Positions 51,768 to 60,082 of a DNA stretch of 64,000 nt are shown one piece after another (the first letter of the stretch is position 1; the number at the start of each line of letters is the position of its first letter). Source of the DNA: Symbiopectobacterium purcellii_A. Lineage in GTDB: Bacteria > Pseudomonadota > Gammaproteobacteria > Enterobacterales > Enterobacteriaceae. Where the stretch lies: the NCBI RefSeq assembly GCF_052050035.1, contig NZ_CP189882.1, positions 868,001 through 932,000 of the forward strand. Direction: 5' to 3'. Below the pieces are notes generated by a model. That model worked only from the letters and a program-made list of their open reading frames with translations. It searched no databases and had not been told where the DNA came from. Position numbers and translations under genes: made by a program.

Positions 51768-53744
51768 TTAGGCATCTTCAAGGTAAGTGTAGCCATACAG
51801 CCCGCTTTCGAACTCATCCAGGAACTGCGACTGAATGTCGGCAGGCAGATTGGTTTCCTTCACCTGATCGCGGAAACGGGCCATCAGGACTTCGGGATCC
51901 AACTGGACGTATTCCAGCATGTCTGCCACCGTATTCCCTTCATCAGACTCTTCCAGTTCAATGGAGCCGTCTTGGAACACGTAAACATCCACCGTCGCCG
52001 TATCGCCAAACAGATTATGCATGTTGCCCAGGATTTCCTGATAGGCACCAATAATAAAGAAGCCCAGCAGCGGCGGGTTTTCCGGATCATAAGGCGGCAT
52101 CGGCATGGTGGTCGCGATACCATCACCATCGATGTAATGATCGATCGTCCCATCCGAGTCACAGGTAATATCCAGCAGTACAGCGCGGCGCTCAGGCAGT
52201 TTGTCCAGACCTTCTAGCGGCAGCACCGGGAACAGTTGATCGATCCCCCACGCATCCGGCATCGACTGGAACAGCGAAAAATTCACATACAATTTATCCG
52301 CCATGCGCTCCTGCAATTCGTCAATGATCGGACGGTGCGCACGGTTGCTGGGATCAAGCTGTTGCTGAATCTGCTGGCAGATGCTGAGATAAAGTTGCTC
52401 CGCTTTTGCCCGCTGCGTCAGAGTTAACATTCCGTGCGTATATTGAGTATGCACATCATGCAAATCCATCTGGCTATCGTGCAACCATTCACGCAAGGAA
52501 CGCCGCGTTCCCGGCATTTTGATCTCCTGCCAGGTTGACCACAGGCTTTCCAACGCACGAGGATCGTCCTCTTCCGGCGGCGTCGGCTCGCTGAATTCGT
52601 TGCGCTCTACCCCAATGATATTGGACACCAGCACCGTGTGGTGTGCAGTCACCGCACGCCCGGATTCAGTGATCACCATCGGGTGCGGCAGGCCGTGCTC
52701 GTTACAGGCATCGCCAATGCCCCAAATCACGTTATTGGCGTATTCGTTCAGGCCATAGTTTACCGAGCAGTCGGACTGAGAACGGGTGCCCTCATAATCC
52801 ACACCCAATCCACCACCGACGTCGAAACACTGAATGTTGACGCCCAGCTTGTGCAGCTCCACATAGAAACGGGCGGATTCACGCACGCCCGTGGCGATAT
52901 CGCGAATATTGGCCAACTGAGAGCCGAGATGGAAGTGCAACAGTTGCAGGCTGTCCAAACGCCCTGCTTCGCGCAGCATCTCGACCAGTTGCAGAACCTG
53001 CACGGCGGCCAGACCAAATTTGGATTTCTCGCCGCCGCTGGATTGCCACTTGCCCGAACCTTGCGAGGCCAGACGCGCACGCACGCCAAGGCGTGGCACT
53101 ACGTTGAGTTGCTCGGCCTCTTCCAGCACCAGTTTAATCTCGGACATCTTCTCGATGACCAGATACACTTTGTGCCCCAATTTCTCGCCGATCAGCGCCA
53201 GACGGATGTATTCGCGATCTTTATAACCGTTACACACGATCACCGTGCGCGTCATACCCGCATGTCCCAACACTGCCATCAATTCAGCTTTTGAGCCCGC
53301 TTCCAGCCCCAGCGGTTCACCTGAATTCACCAGCGATTCAATCACACGCCGATGCTGGTTAACCTTGATGGGATACACCAGGAAATAGCCGCCTTCATAG
53401 CCGAAGGACTCACGCGCACGACGAAACGCGGCGTTAATCGAACGCAAACGGTGTTGCAGAATTTGCGGAAAACAGAACAGCGCAGGCAAACGCTGATTGT
53501 CCTGCTGCATCTCTTTCACCAGCCGCGCCAAATCGACGCGGGCTTCCGGCACGTCAGGATCCGGGCAAACGCTGATATGTCCCAACTCGTTCACGTCGTA
53601 ATAGTTGTTGCCCCACCAGGCAATGTTGTACGTCCGTAGCATCTCGCTGGCATTGCGGTCATTCATGGCCACCTCTTGCATAGAGCGCAAATATTCACGT
53701 TTACCCGTCGCTGACGAGCCATTTTGAAGCATATCGTCAGACAT
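51768..53744 (-). CDS. speA: Biosynthetic arginine decarboxylase SpeA
   Basis: 658-aa PLP-dependent enzyme of the alanine-racemase-like fold. It converts arginine to agmatine, the first step of the agmatine route to putrescine. The PLP lysine region is YFLVYPIKVNQHRRVIESLV. HFHLGSQLANIRDI and the C-terminal CDSDGTIDHYIDGDG segment are present. Full length. speB, its usual partner, is not immediately downstream; an IS cluster begins 67 bp away. Confidence 0.96.
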   Translation of the reverse strand: MSDDMLQNGSSATGKREYLRSMQEVAMNDRNASEMLRTYNIAWWGNNYYDVNELGHISVCPDPDVPEARVDLARLVKEMQQDNQRLPALFCFPQILQHRLRSINAAFRRARESFGYEGGYFLVYPIKVNQHRRVIESLVNSGEPLGLEAGSKAELMAVLGHAGMTRTVIVCNGYKDREYIRLALIGEKLGHKVYLVIEKMSEIKLVLEEAEQLNVVPRLGVRARLASQGSGKWQSSGGEKSKFGLAAVQVLQLVEMLREAGRLDSLQLLHFHLGSQLANIRDIATGVRESARFYVELHKLGVNIQCFDVGGGLGVDYEGTRSQSDCSVNYGLNEYANNVIWGIGDACNEHGLPHPMVITESGRAVTAHHTVLVSNIIGVERNEFSEPTPPEEDDPRALESLWSTWQEIKMPGTRRSLREWLHDSQMDLHDVHTQYTHGMLTLTQRAKAEQLYLSICQQIQQQLDPSNRAHRPIIDELQERMADKLYVNFSLFQSMPDAWGIDQLFPVLPLEGLDKLPERRAVLLDITCDSDGTIDHYIDGDGIATTMPMPPYDPENPPLLGFFIIGAYQEILGNMHNLFGDTATVDVYVFQDGSIELEESDEGNTVADMLEYVQLDPEVLMARFRDQVKETNLPADIQSQFLDEFESGLYGYTYLEDA

Positions 53745-54360
53745 AACGAACCTCTTTATTCATTCCACTAATCACATTACGACCTGTCCCAAAACGCTGT
53801 CTTACGTCCATCCACGTTGATGGCAACAGCAGTGAAAAAACTGGCTGCATGCAGTATGCCGCCGTTATGTGACCTTTATTAGTGTAGTAAAACACGCTTG
53901 CAGACTCCGTCGCACCCGCGAGAGAAAACGTAACAATCCGTGCCTGCGCGACTAAGGCAGCAGCACACGCGTTGGGTTACACACCTAAAAAACGAGAAAG
54001 ACAACGCACGAAAACGCGGCAAAAACCCTGAACATAGGCGTATCAGCCTGCCCGGGAGTCCTGCGTTAATCTCATGGACACGCGACTTCGGGAAACAGCA
54101 GAGTGAGAAGAAAAAAAGAAAGGCTGAGTATTTGACGCCGATACGTCAAAAGAAACCTGTTGCGATTGCAACGGACTCGGCAAACCGTGGATCATTAAAC
54201 CTATCACCTCCGTGCCGCCGCAACGATTGCGGTCAGGCTATGGGTAAAAACAGGGAGCGTACACCCTTTCCGCTACGCATTACGGCGCACTGCGACCGCT
54301 CGCCGTTTATACCGATATGTGGGGGGAAAAGCAAAATGAAAATCACTTTTCAACCTTTTG
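53745..54360. other. speA upstream region, no convincing gene
   Basis: Contains the speA promoter side. An open frame at 53940-54368 has no ribosome site, an odd Arg/Lys/Pro-rich composition and runs into a repeat; I do not accept it. No RNA gene is recognised. Confidence 0.5.
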
Positions 54361-54671
54361 TACCCTAAATAATTCGAGTTGCCGGAAGGCAGCAAGTAAG
54401 GAACAAATTTGAACAGCGCCTGCGCTGGCCCGTAGTGTGAACCTCAGGGATGAGGTGGCTTTGTTGAATAATTTAACCGTTTGATTTACATCTTCTTTAG
54501 TTAGAATGCATTTACAGAGAATGTATTTTGTTAGAACGACAAATCAAATAGTTAGCACAATAAAAAGCATTCCGAGAGGAAAAATTAGTCGTTGAAATTT
54601 TATAATGCTTATATAAATCAGTATCTTAAATTATTCAACAAAGCCGGATGAGGTTCATTCATCCCGATGAG
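54361..54671. repeat. Dispersed enterobacterial repeat, copy 2, interrupted
   Basis: Begins TACCCTAAATAATTCGAGTT like the copy at 28877. It is interrupted by MITE-B at 54457 and truncated at CCCGATGAG by an IS3 end. Confidence 0.8.
54457..54645 (+). mobile_element. MITE-B copy 3
   Basis: 189 bp, with perfect 9-bp duplication GGATGAGGT (54448-54456 and 54646-54654), inserted in the dispersed repeat. Confidence 0.95.
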
Positions 54672-55009
54672 TGTAGTGGTTGAATAATCAGGACACTAAA
54701 CTTACATCCAAAACGGAGGTGTTTAGTGAACCATAAACGACAATTTACCCCTGAGTTTAAAAAGGAAGCCGTTGCCCTGGTAACAGAGCAGGGCTATACG
54801 ATAGCCAGGGCAGCAGCATCGCTGGGCATAAGCAACAAAACCCTGCATACATGGGTCTCGCTGGCACGCGAGCAGAGCAACGGCGTACTCAGCGATGATG
54901 AACGTGCAGAGTTAAAACGGTTACAAAAGGAAAACAAAGAGTTACGTACAGAGAAGGAGATACTAAAAAAGGCGAGTGCCTTCTTCGCGAAACATATGTC
55001 GTGAGATAC
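54672..55009 (+). mobile_element. IS3-family remnant 2 (left end and orfA)
   Basis: The terminus TGTAGTGGTTGAATAATCAG is followed by a complete orfA. orfB is lost at the IS256 junction at 55010. Confidence 0.88.
54726..55004 (+). CDS. IS3-family OrfA
   Basis: 92 aa: HTH (FKKEAVALVTEQGYTIARAA and SNKTLHTWV) followed by a leucine-zipper-like coil (LKRLQKENKELRTEKEILKK). It is preceded by GGAGG. Complete, but without orfB it cannot make active transposase. Confidence 0.88.
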   Translation: MNHKRQFTPEFKKEAVALVTEQGYTIARAAASLGISNKTLHTWVSLAREQSNGVLSDDERAELKRLQKENKELRTEKEILKKASAFFAKHMS

Positions 55010-56318
55010 GAGTCTGTAAAGAATTTTGTGTAAATGGCTCCATTGCTTAACCGGAGATTCGTTCTCCATACATCAACATGAATTGGCTCATAGCAGGTTT
55101 CCAGTCTCTGATTGGCAAGGTCCATTTAGCAGAGATATTATGCAAGGCTAGATAGAGTAATTTTATCACCGAGTCATCCGTTGGAAATATTCGTCGCGTT
55201 TTCGTTATCTTGCGCAATGAAGCATTTAACGACTCTATCGCGTTGGTGGTGTAGATAACCTTGCGGATCTCCGGCGGAAAGTCAAAAATGACGATGAGAC
55301 GTTCCCAATTATTTCTCCACGATGGGCTGATCGTCGGGAACTGTTCATCCCATTTGGCCGCGAAGGCATCCAGGGCCTCTTCAGCGCCCTCTAGCGTTGC
55401 GGAACTATAGATGGTGCGCAGGTCAGCAGCAACGGCCTTACGCTCTTTCCAGCCGACGTAGCGCAGCGAGTTCCGCACCTGATGCACAATGCAGAGCTGT
55501 ACCCGCGTATGCGGGTAAACAGCTTCAATGGCATCAGGAAAGCCTTTCAGGCCATCGCAGCAGGCGACGAAGATGTCCTTTAGCCCACGATTTTTCAGTT
55601 CTGTCATCACAGATAACCAGAACTTGGCCCCCTCAGTTTTGGCTATCCATAGCCCCAGCAGCTCTTTTTCGCCCTGGCCGTTGACGCCGAGGGCCAGATA
55701 AACAGACTTGTTGGCCACGGCTCCGCCGTCCTGGCTTTTGACAACAATACAGTCAAGGTAAACAATGGGATAAAGCGCATCCAGCGGCCGTTGCTGCCAG
55801 CGCTTAACTTCATCCATCACAGCATTGGTCACTTGAGAAATGAAGCCAGCGGAAACATCGACCCCGTAGACTTCTTTAAAGTGTGCCTGAATATCACGGG
55901 TTGATAACCCTCTGGAATAGAGAGAAATAATGCGGTCATCGAAGCCGTTAAGCTGTTTTTCGTGCTTACCGATCAGTGTCGGCTCGAAGGTACTGTTGCG
56001 GTCGCGCGGAATATCGAGCTCGATCTCCCCATTTTGGCTACGTACGCTCTTGGATGTCTTGCCATTGCGTGAGTTGCCTGAATGATTACCAGCCGGGTCA
56101 TGCTTAGCATACCCAAGGTGCATCTCCATCTCAGCTTCAAGAACCCGTTCCGCCAGTCTTTTAGTCAGCACCTTGAGTAGGCCTGATTCACCCAGCAGAT
56201 CCTGAGGGGAGTGACAATCTTGAAGCAGTTGGTCAATAAGTTCGTTGCTGATAGGCATTTTGTTATCCTTTGAAGGTTTTCCTCAAAATGCCATTTACAC
56301 AGATTATTTTACAGTCTC
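55010..56318 (-). mobile_element. IS256-family element, copy 6 (complete)
   Basis: 1309 bp with both termini. The flanks are IS3 DNA (left) and IS5 DNA (right) with no 8-bp duplication, so it lies at a rearrangement point. Confidence 0.94.
55047..56258 (-). CDS. IS256-family transposase
   Basis: 403 aa, the same protein as at 13967; all three catalytic acids are present. Intact. Confidence 0.95.
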   Translation of the reverse strand: MPISNELIDQLLQDCHSPQDLLGESGLLKVLTKRLAERVLEAEMEMHLGYAKHDPAGNHSGNSRNGKTSKSVRSQNGEIELDIPRDRNSTFEPTLIGKHEKQLNGFDDRIISLYSRGLSTRDIQAHFKEVYGVDVSAGFISQVTNAVMDEVKRWQQRPLDALYPIVYLDCIVVKSQDGGAVANKSVYLALGVNGQGEKELLGLWIAKTEGAKFWLSVMTELKNRGLKDIFVACCDGLKGFPDAIEAVYPHTRVQLCIVHQVRNSLRYVGWKERKAVAADLRTIYSSATLEGAEEALDAFAAKWDEQFPTISPSWRNNWERLIVIFDFPPEIRKVIYTTNAIESLNASLRKITKTRRIFPTDDSVIKLLYLALHNISAKWTLPIRDWKPAMSQFMLMYGERISG

Positions 56319-57071
56319 TGCTGTTTATCTATACCTTGAAAACCGGTATCTGCCCAGATGGTTACCCCAGGAGGAATATGGCGAATTATATCGACTTTAT
56401 CGAGTAAGCGTTTATCGTGACGGCGCCCATTTTTGCTCATGGGGATAAATCCAATTTGCCTTGTTTCGTCAGTCATAATAAGCCCTTTTCGAGTGGTCTG
56501 TCTTTTCTTTCCCGAATACATTTTTTTTCGCCGACGCAGATTCTTAGGCTTTTGGACAGGTCGCTCTGTCCCATCAATAAAGACGTCTTTAACTCCAGGA
56601 AAGGCGCGAAAAAATTCCTCAGCAGAGCGAATTTGACGAGCGGGCAAAACACATTCTCGCCCCAAGGTCATCTCTAAAACCGGCAATAATATTTTTACCC
56701 AGCGACATACCCGTGTTCTATCTAAACCAAAAAGAAGTCCTTGCAAATCATAGGTCGGATAACATTTTAAATACAATAAAATAAAAAGCAGTTTATCTAA
56801 TGGGGTTGGGATAAATCCTTTCTGCCATGCACCCATCTGCCGCTCGTGATCTTTTCGATTCTTTTTCCGATAAATCAAATAACAAGCTGAAAATTCAGCG
56901 GCTAAATTTTTCAATTCTTCGACTGATAATCCAATGATTGCTTTACATAAACGATTATCTCGTAACAACCGCTCTTTGTTGATCATTTCAAACCTTTATT
57001 CTCTAAGTTAAACCTCTTTTTATTCTCAATAGCCTGACAAAAAATGCAAGTCTCTATTCAGCAACTAGTTT
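56319..57071 (-). mobile_element. IS5-family (DDE_4 type) copy G, 3' part missing
   Basis: The 5' terminus ends at 57071. Transposase codons MINKERLL to GFQGIDKQ are present, and the remainder is replaced by IS256 copy 6. Confidence 0.92.
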
Positions 57072-57178
57072 ATTGAAACAGATATCAGTAACCAGTGCGG
57101 GCGGCTGATTTCCAACGCGATCGTGTATTACAACTCGGCGATCCTGTCGCGATTGCTGGAGCGGCTGGAAGCGGAAGG

Positions 57179-57274
57179 TATAGCCAACCGACTTAAAAAT
57201 GATTACAGCCGATGCCCTGATATGTGGCAAAGAAGCATAGCTGGCTGTTATCAAAATAATGTCGCTTAGCTATA
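57179..57274 (+). mobile_element. MITE-A copy 4 (diverged)
   Basis: 96 bp with TA duplication, in the Tn3 tnpA remnant. It has several substitutions relative to the other copies (for example CTTAGCTATA at the right end), so it is the oldest-looking copy. Confidence 0.92.
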
Positions 57275-57411
57275 ATGCCAGGAGCATTGAGGCTCTGACC
57301 CGGGTATCACCGGTGGCCTGGCAACACATTTTGCTGAACGGACATTATACCTTCCAGAGAAGCGATGAGATTATTGACCTGGATACGCTGGTTGCCGGGC
57401 TGAAGCTGGGG

Positions 57412-58295
57412 TATAGCTAAACGACTTAATTTTGATTACATTATTTAAATGAGCTATTCAATTGATTTTAGACGTAAAGTGATATCTACACGGAAAAACG
57501 AAGGGTTGAGTATCCGAGAAACAGCGAAGCAATTTCGGATTGGCCCTGCCTCTGTATCGCGTTGGATTAATCAAATAGAGTCAAAAGCATCGACCACGCG
57601 TCAGCGAAAGATCGATAAATCCGAGTTGATAAAAGATGTTGAACAATATCCAGATGCTTACCAAAAAGAACGTGCAGAGCGTTTTGGCGTTTGTCAGAAG
57701 GCCATTTGGCAAGCGCTTAAAAAGCTGGGATTGACCTATAAAAAAAACTCTACGTCATCCGAAAGCCGACGAAAACTCCCGGCAGGGATTTCAACAAAAA
57801 AAACAACAGTATGAAAAAGAAGGTAAACCTATTGTTTTTATTGATGAAAGTGGTTTTTCACACGATGCCCCACGGACTCACGGCTATTCCCCAAAAGGTC
57901 AACGGTGTTTTGGCCTGAAGAACTGGGGAGCTAGGGGAAGAACAAATGTTATCGGCGCTTTATTAGGCACAACGCTGTTTGCTATCGGATTATTTGATAT
58001 CAATATTAACAGCGATGTTTTCTATGCCTGGGTCACACAAGTCCTTATCCCAGTACTCCCTAAAAACAGTGTAATCATGATGGACAATGCCACTTTTCAC
58101 AAAAAACATAATATTCAACAAGTCATCATCGATGCAGGGTATATGGTGGAGTATTTGCCTACATATTCGCCAGATCTTAACCCAATTGAGCATAAATGGG
58201 CACAAGCAAAAAGCAAAAAAAGAGAGATGGGTTGCGATACAGAGAGTTTGTTCTCAGTCCATATGGTGTAATCAAAATTAAGTCGCTTGGCTATA
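57412..58295 (+). mobile_element. IS630-family element, copy 5
   Basis: 884 bp, inserted at the TA of the tnpA stop codon. orfA is 57449-57814 (one Arg-to-Leu change near its end) and orfB is in the +1 frame. Confidence 0.93.
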
Positions 58296-58408
58296 ACGGA
58301 AATTTCGGCGTTTCCGGCTTAGAACCCCCAATAGCGATAACTGCTTCGGTGAACATTAAAAATACGACACAACGATTTCACTGGATAAAGCGCTCTTAGC
58401 TTTTCAAC

Positions 58409-58504
58409 TATAGCCAACCGACTTAAAAATGATTACATCCTATGCCCTGATATGCGGCAAAGAAGCATAGCTGGCTGTTATCAAAATAATGTCGCTTGGC
58501 TATA
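58409..58504 (+). mobile_element. MITE-A copy 5
   Basis: 96-bp unit. The left flank is 79 bp of unassigned DNA after the Tn3 end, and the right flank is the interior of an IS3 orfA. It marks a junction of unrelated sequences. Confidence 0.92.
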
Positions 58505-58874
58505 CCGAGAATTTTTCAGTGAGTCGGACATTAAGAGCGCAGTAGCCTTTTTTAAGATGGCATTCTCCATTTCCAGTCGGTGGATTTTTTTCTTCATTTC
58601 TCTGAACTCAATTTGTTCAGGTGTTAATGGCAGACCAGGCGATGTTTTCCCTTGACGTTCTAAACGAAGGGCTCTTACCCACCGGCTAATCGCTGAAAGA
58701 CTGACGTTCATGGCTTTCGCGGCTTCCTGGTAGGTATAATTTTGGTCAAGGACTAATTTGGCGGTTTCACATTTAAATTCAGCAGTAATTATTTTACTCA
58801 TTTTGGCACCTATAAAAATTATGAGGTAAGCATATCACCTCTACTTAGGTGGCCAAATTCAGTATGCCACTACA
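58505..58874 (-). mobile_element. IS3-family remnant 3 (orfA and left end)
   Basis: orfA starts at 58801 (MSKIITAEFKCETAKLVLDQ) with an HTH (YQEAAKAMNVSLSAISRWVRA) and a coil (KKIHRLEMENAILKKA). It is cut at MITE-A. The terminus ...GCCACTACA ends at 58874. It differs from remnant 2, so it is a separate IS3 type. Confidence 0.88.
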
Positions 58875-59028
58875 ACCTGTACGAAACCGAAGCGGAGATG
58901 CTCTCCGATGACCCGCACGGATGATACCGGCATACAGCCCCGCCCCATGAAGACGCTGTTTCAGCGCAACAGGGCATGGGCTGACATCATGGAGGCATAC
59001 CCGCTCCGGCCTGTAGAGATTGAGGTTG
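58875..59028 (+). other. Orphan fragment, possible IS91-like or phage piece
   Basis: Encodes the end of one frame (LYETEAEMLSDDPHG-stop) overlapping the start of another (MTRTDDTGIQPRPMKTLFQR, then AWADIMEAYPLRPVEIEV). The second resembles the N-terminus of some IS91-type transposases, but 154 bp is too little to be sure. It ends at MITE-A. Confidence 0.3.
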
Positions 59029-59124
59029 TATAGCCAACCGACTTAAAAATGATTACATCCTATGCCCTGATATGCGGCAAAGAAGCATAGCTGGCTGTTA
59101 TCAAAATAATGTCGCTTGGCTATA
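59029..59124 (+). mobile_element. MITE-A copy 6
   Basis: 96-bp unit. The left flank is the orphan fragment and the right flank is the left end of an IS630, at the same TA used in copy 1 but in the opposite relative orientation. Confidence 0.92.
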
Positions 59125-59195
59125 TCACTTTACGTCTAAAATCAATTGAATAGCTCATTTAAATAATGTAATCAAAATTAAGTCGTTTAGCTATA
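59123..59195 (-). mobile_element. Solo left end of IS630
   Basis: 73 bp matching the IS630 left terminus in reverse (ending GTCGTTTAGCTATA), attached to MITE-A. The body of the IS630 is missing. It sits at a TA of the IS30 transposase gene. Confidence 0.9.
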
Positions 59196-59778
59196 CAATG
59201 CCGAAAACCTCAAATCAGGCCCTATTCCCAACCGTGTTGGTATTGAGTATCGCCCAGCTCAAGCCGAGCTTAAACAGGAGCCTGGCCACTTCGAAATTGA
59301 CACTATTTTTGGCAAAGACCAGAAGTCATTCTTGTTAACCATCGTAGATAAAGCATTGAAAACCGTCATCATTCGCAAACTGCCTAATAAGCGTGCGGAG
59401 ACTGTGGTTGCTGCTTTCAGGGACATTGAAGCTAATACCTTTTGCAAGTTTAAGACCCTAACAGCTGATAACGGCCCTGAATTCGCTCTGCACGAGCAAA
59501 TTACTCAAATCACAGGGGCGCAGGTCTACTTTGCCCATCCTTATCATTCCTGGGAGAGGGGCTTGAATGAGCACACCAACGGGCTGATACGACGTTTTTA
59601 CCCAAAGGGAACAGACTTCAGTCAGGTCAGTCATCGTAAGATTGCCGAACTCGAACACATACTCAATACAAGGGGCAGAAAATCGCTGGGCTATCGTTCC
59701 CCCAATGAGGTATTTTTAACGCACTTACTGGTGGCATAAGCCTCTACCGTTTTGTTGCGTTTCGAGTGGGAATGGGGC
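59196..59778 (+). mobile_element. IS30-family copy 2, right fragment
   Basis: The transposase from NAENLKSGPIPNRVG to the stop at 59739, with all catalytic blocks, and the terminus ...GTGGGAATGGGGC. The left part is at 48055. A shortened frame could start at 59332. Confidence 0.9.
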
Positions 59779-59895
59779 AATGGACCCTACCAATCAGAGA
59801 CCGGAAACCGGCTATGAGCCAATTCATGTTGATGTATGGAGATCGGATTTCCGGTTAAGCGATGGAGCCATTTACACGAAATTCTTTACAGACTC
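59779..59895 (+). mobile_element. IS256-family variant copy 4, right fragment
   Basis: The last 117 bp of the variant subfamily, ending TTCTTTACAGACTC. Its first 27 bp repeat positions 48028-48054 with one mismatch, on the other side of the split IS30. Confidence 0.88.
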
Positions 59896-60082
59896 ATCTT
59901 AAGTGCCATGAGAATTGCGAGTTTAATCACAAACAATCAACAAAAATCTCAATACAATTACTAATGATTACTGAAGTCCCTACGCCCGGTTATGTCAGCC
60001 ACAACGTTGCTCCCCGTAAGCAGCCGTGATGGCAGGAAAGATCAGTAAAACGGTAACAATAAAAAATCGATTGGAGTGTTCC
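59896..60082. promoter_or_regulatory. ula operon leader
   Basis: 187 bp of AT-rich sequence between an IS256 end and ulaA. It must hold the remaining promoter and operator sites of the operon. I do not recognise a clear UlaR site, and no regulator gene precedes it here. Confidence 0.45.

Larger units (their letters stand above)
57072..58329 (+). mobile_element. Tn3-family transposon remnant: tnpA C-terminus and right end
   Basis: Removing MITE-A (57179) and IS630 copy 5 (57412) leaves one open frame. It reads QCGRLISNAIVYYNSAILSR, then VSPVAWQHILLNGHYTFQ, and ends LVAGLKLG-stop. This is the typical C-terminus of a Tn3-family transposase. The following ~34 bp (58296-58329, ending TTAGAACCCCC) look like the terminal inverted repeat with its GGGG start on the other strand. 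The 5' side was lost at IS5-type copy G. No resolvase or cargo is present. Confidence 0.85.

Noticed and set aside
53940..54368. 142-codon open frame upstream of speA
   Set aside because: No ribosome site, composition unlike neighbours, and it runs into the dispersed repeat. No family recognised.
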